Position numbers and translations under genes: made by a program. A stretch of 6,468 bases of DNA from an uncultured Gemmatimonadaceae bacterium. GTDB lineage: Bacteria > Gemmatimonadota > Gemmatimonadetes > Gemmatimonadales > Gemmatimonadaceae. This document shows, piece after piece, positions 5,521 through 6,468 of this stretch. The notes under the pieces were generated by a model. The model was not told the DNA's origin. It did not search any database and saw only the letters and a program-made list of their open reading frames with translations. The stretch spans positions 1 through 6,468 of the forward strand of contig CATPBN010000142.1 in NCBI GenBank assembly GCA_955652635.1, read 5' to 3'. The number at the start of each line of letters is the position of its first letter. Positions within the stretch are counted from its first letter, which is position 1.

Positions 5521-6468
5521 TCCTCGTAACCTCGCCATTCTTGTTACCGGACACGCTCCAGGCGCAAATCATTACTGGAACTGTTCAGAGCTCTGGTAAT
5601 CCGATAGTTGGCGCGACGGTGCGAGTTCTGGAGCTCGATCGAATCGAACACACTGGCGCGCAGGGGCAGTTCACGTTTTCGAACGTCCCGAAAGGGATCT
5701 ATAGGGTGTTCGTCGAAGTTACGGGATACGCATCGGCGACCGATACCGTAAGAGTCGCGAGCGATGTCGCCAGCGTATCGATAAGCCTCCTGGTATCTGC
5801 AACTCAGCTGAAAAGGGTCGTTGTCTCCGCGTCCCCAATTGCACGGACTTCCGACGACCAGTACCAGTCGACCGCATCCAAATCGAGGGTGGAATTCCAG
5901 AACAGCCCGGGGACGAGCTTCGCCGAGAAGATTTCTGATCTTCCGGGCGTGACAGCTCGAAGCCTCGGGTCCGCGCCATCGCGTCCTGTTCTGCGAGGAT
6001 TGGGCGACAACGAAGTGCTCGTTCTCGAAAATGGTCTTCGCATGGGAGACCTCGCGACTTTCGATCCAGCGCATGCTACTCCGATCGAAGCGATCAGTAT
6101 CTCGCAGGTCGACGTGGTTCGTGGCCCGGCGACAATCCTCTACGGTCCGAGCACGATTGGCGGGCTCGTTAATGTCATCACTGACATTGTTCCATCCGTG
6201 TCGGATCACGCCATGTCAGGCACCGTCGCGGTCGAGGGAAACACGGTAAGTGGCGGCGGTGCAGGTTATTTCAACAACGTCTACAGCCACGGGAATCAAG
6301 CCTTCCGTGTATCGGTGGGAGGAGTCAGGGCCAGCAACATCCGGATTCCTCCGGGGAACTATACTGACCCAGGCACTGGCACGGTCTTCAATCTCGACAA
6401 AATGCCACAGACCTTCGACCATAGTGGTGAGGCAGGTCTCGGTTACGCATATCTGGGCGACGCCGGAA
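5499..6468 (+). CDS. TonB-dependent outer-membrane receptor, partial, ZnuD-like plug
   Basis: The N-terminal 323 codons of a TonB-dependent receptor run open to the window end; the barrel is mostly missing. A hydrophobic signal peptide (1-22, cleavage after LQA) precedes a carboxypeptidase-regulatory-like beta-sandwich (about 24-99). A probable TonB-box region follows (KRVVVSASP, 105-113), then the plug (about 118-235) with ISDLPGV, RGLGDN and VVRGPATILYG (R208). GDLATFDPAHA (H192) resembles the ZnuD plug motif, so zinc or another metal is a possible ligand; this is inference. The start at ATG 5499 has GAAGGG 6 bases upstream, but the n-region lacks a basic residue. GTG 5460 would add a Lys, and ATG 5514 is also possible. 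It is separated from the porin by 183 bases and has lower GC, so it is probably a separate unit. Confidence 0.92.
   Translation, partial: MLAALMFLLVTSPFLLPDTLQAQIITGTVQSSGNPIVGATVRVLELDRIEHTGAQGQFTFSNVPKGIYRVFVEVTGYASATDTVRVASDVASVSISLLVSATQLKRVVVSASPIARTSDDQYQSTASKSRVEFQNSPGTSFAEKISDLPGVTARSLGSAPSRPVLRGLGDNEVLVLENGLRMGDLATFDPAHATPIEAISISQVDVVRGPATILYGPSTIGGLVNVITDIVPSVSDHAMSGTVAVEGNTVSGGGAGYFNNVYSHGNQAFRVSVGGVRASNIRIPPGNYTDPGTGTVFNLDKMPQTFDHSGEAGLGYAYLGDAG

Noticed and set aside
5544..6209. 221-residue ORF on the minus strand
   Set aside because: It is antisense to the TonB-dependent receptor and shows no domain or ribosome binding site.

Overview
The window reads as a nitrogen-assimilation operon of a Gram-negative, moderately GC-rich bacterium, followed by the start of an outer-membrane receptor gene. 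The Gram-negative assignment rests on two outer-membrane proteins: a beta-barrel porin and a TonB-dependent receptor with an N-terminal carboxypeptidase-regulatory-like domain. The receptor architecture, the GC content and the PII style (GHGG in the T-loop, short C-terminal tail) suggest a soil-type phylum such as Gemmatimonadota or Acidobacteriota. This is an impression from the sequence, not a proven placement.

Layout, all on the + strand. Bases 1-300 hold no convincing protein gene. They carry a perfect 14-bp palindrome, a good sigma70-type promoter, about 200 bases of potentially structured leader RNA, and a hairpin plus T-tract that looks like an intrinsic terminator. I see no promoter between that terminator and the first gene, so it may be an attenuator or riboswitch-like control, or the end of a free small RNA. 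A 20-codon leader ORF with a strong ribosome binding site (339-401) then overlaps the PII start codon as ATGA. Next come PII (398-793), the ammonium channel Amt (870-2405), type I glutamine synthetase (2447-3988) and a beta-barrel porin (4050-5315). Each of the last three has its own clear Shine-Dalgarno sequence.

Together these proteins form a path for ammonium. The porin could let small solutes through the outer membrane, Amt conducts ammonium across the inner membrane, glutamine synthetase traps it as glutamine, and PII senses energy and 2-oxoglutarate and gates Amt. The Amt C-terminal GlnK-binding tail and Arg47 of PII are both kept. PII, however, lacks the uridylylated Tyr51, while glutamine synthetase keeps the adenylylation Tyr.

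Bases 5316-5498 separate the operon from the next gene. They contain the 3' half of a tRNA (anticodon loop to acceptor end) without a matching 5' half, as left by tRNA decay or by site-specific integration. After it, hand-counted GC falls from roughly 57-68% to about 55% in sampled lines. The TonB-dependent receptor that starts at 5499 runs off the window. Its start codon lies at the tip of a perfect 12-bp hairpin, and its plug resembles that of zinc receptor ZnuD.
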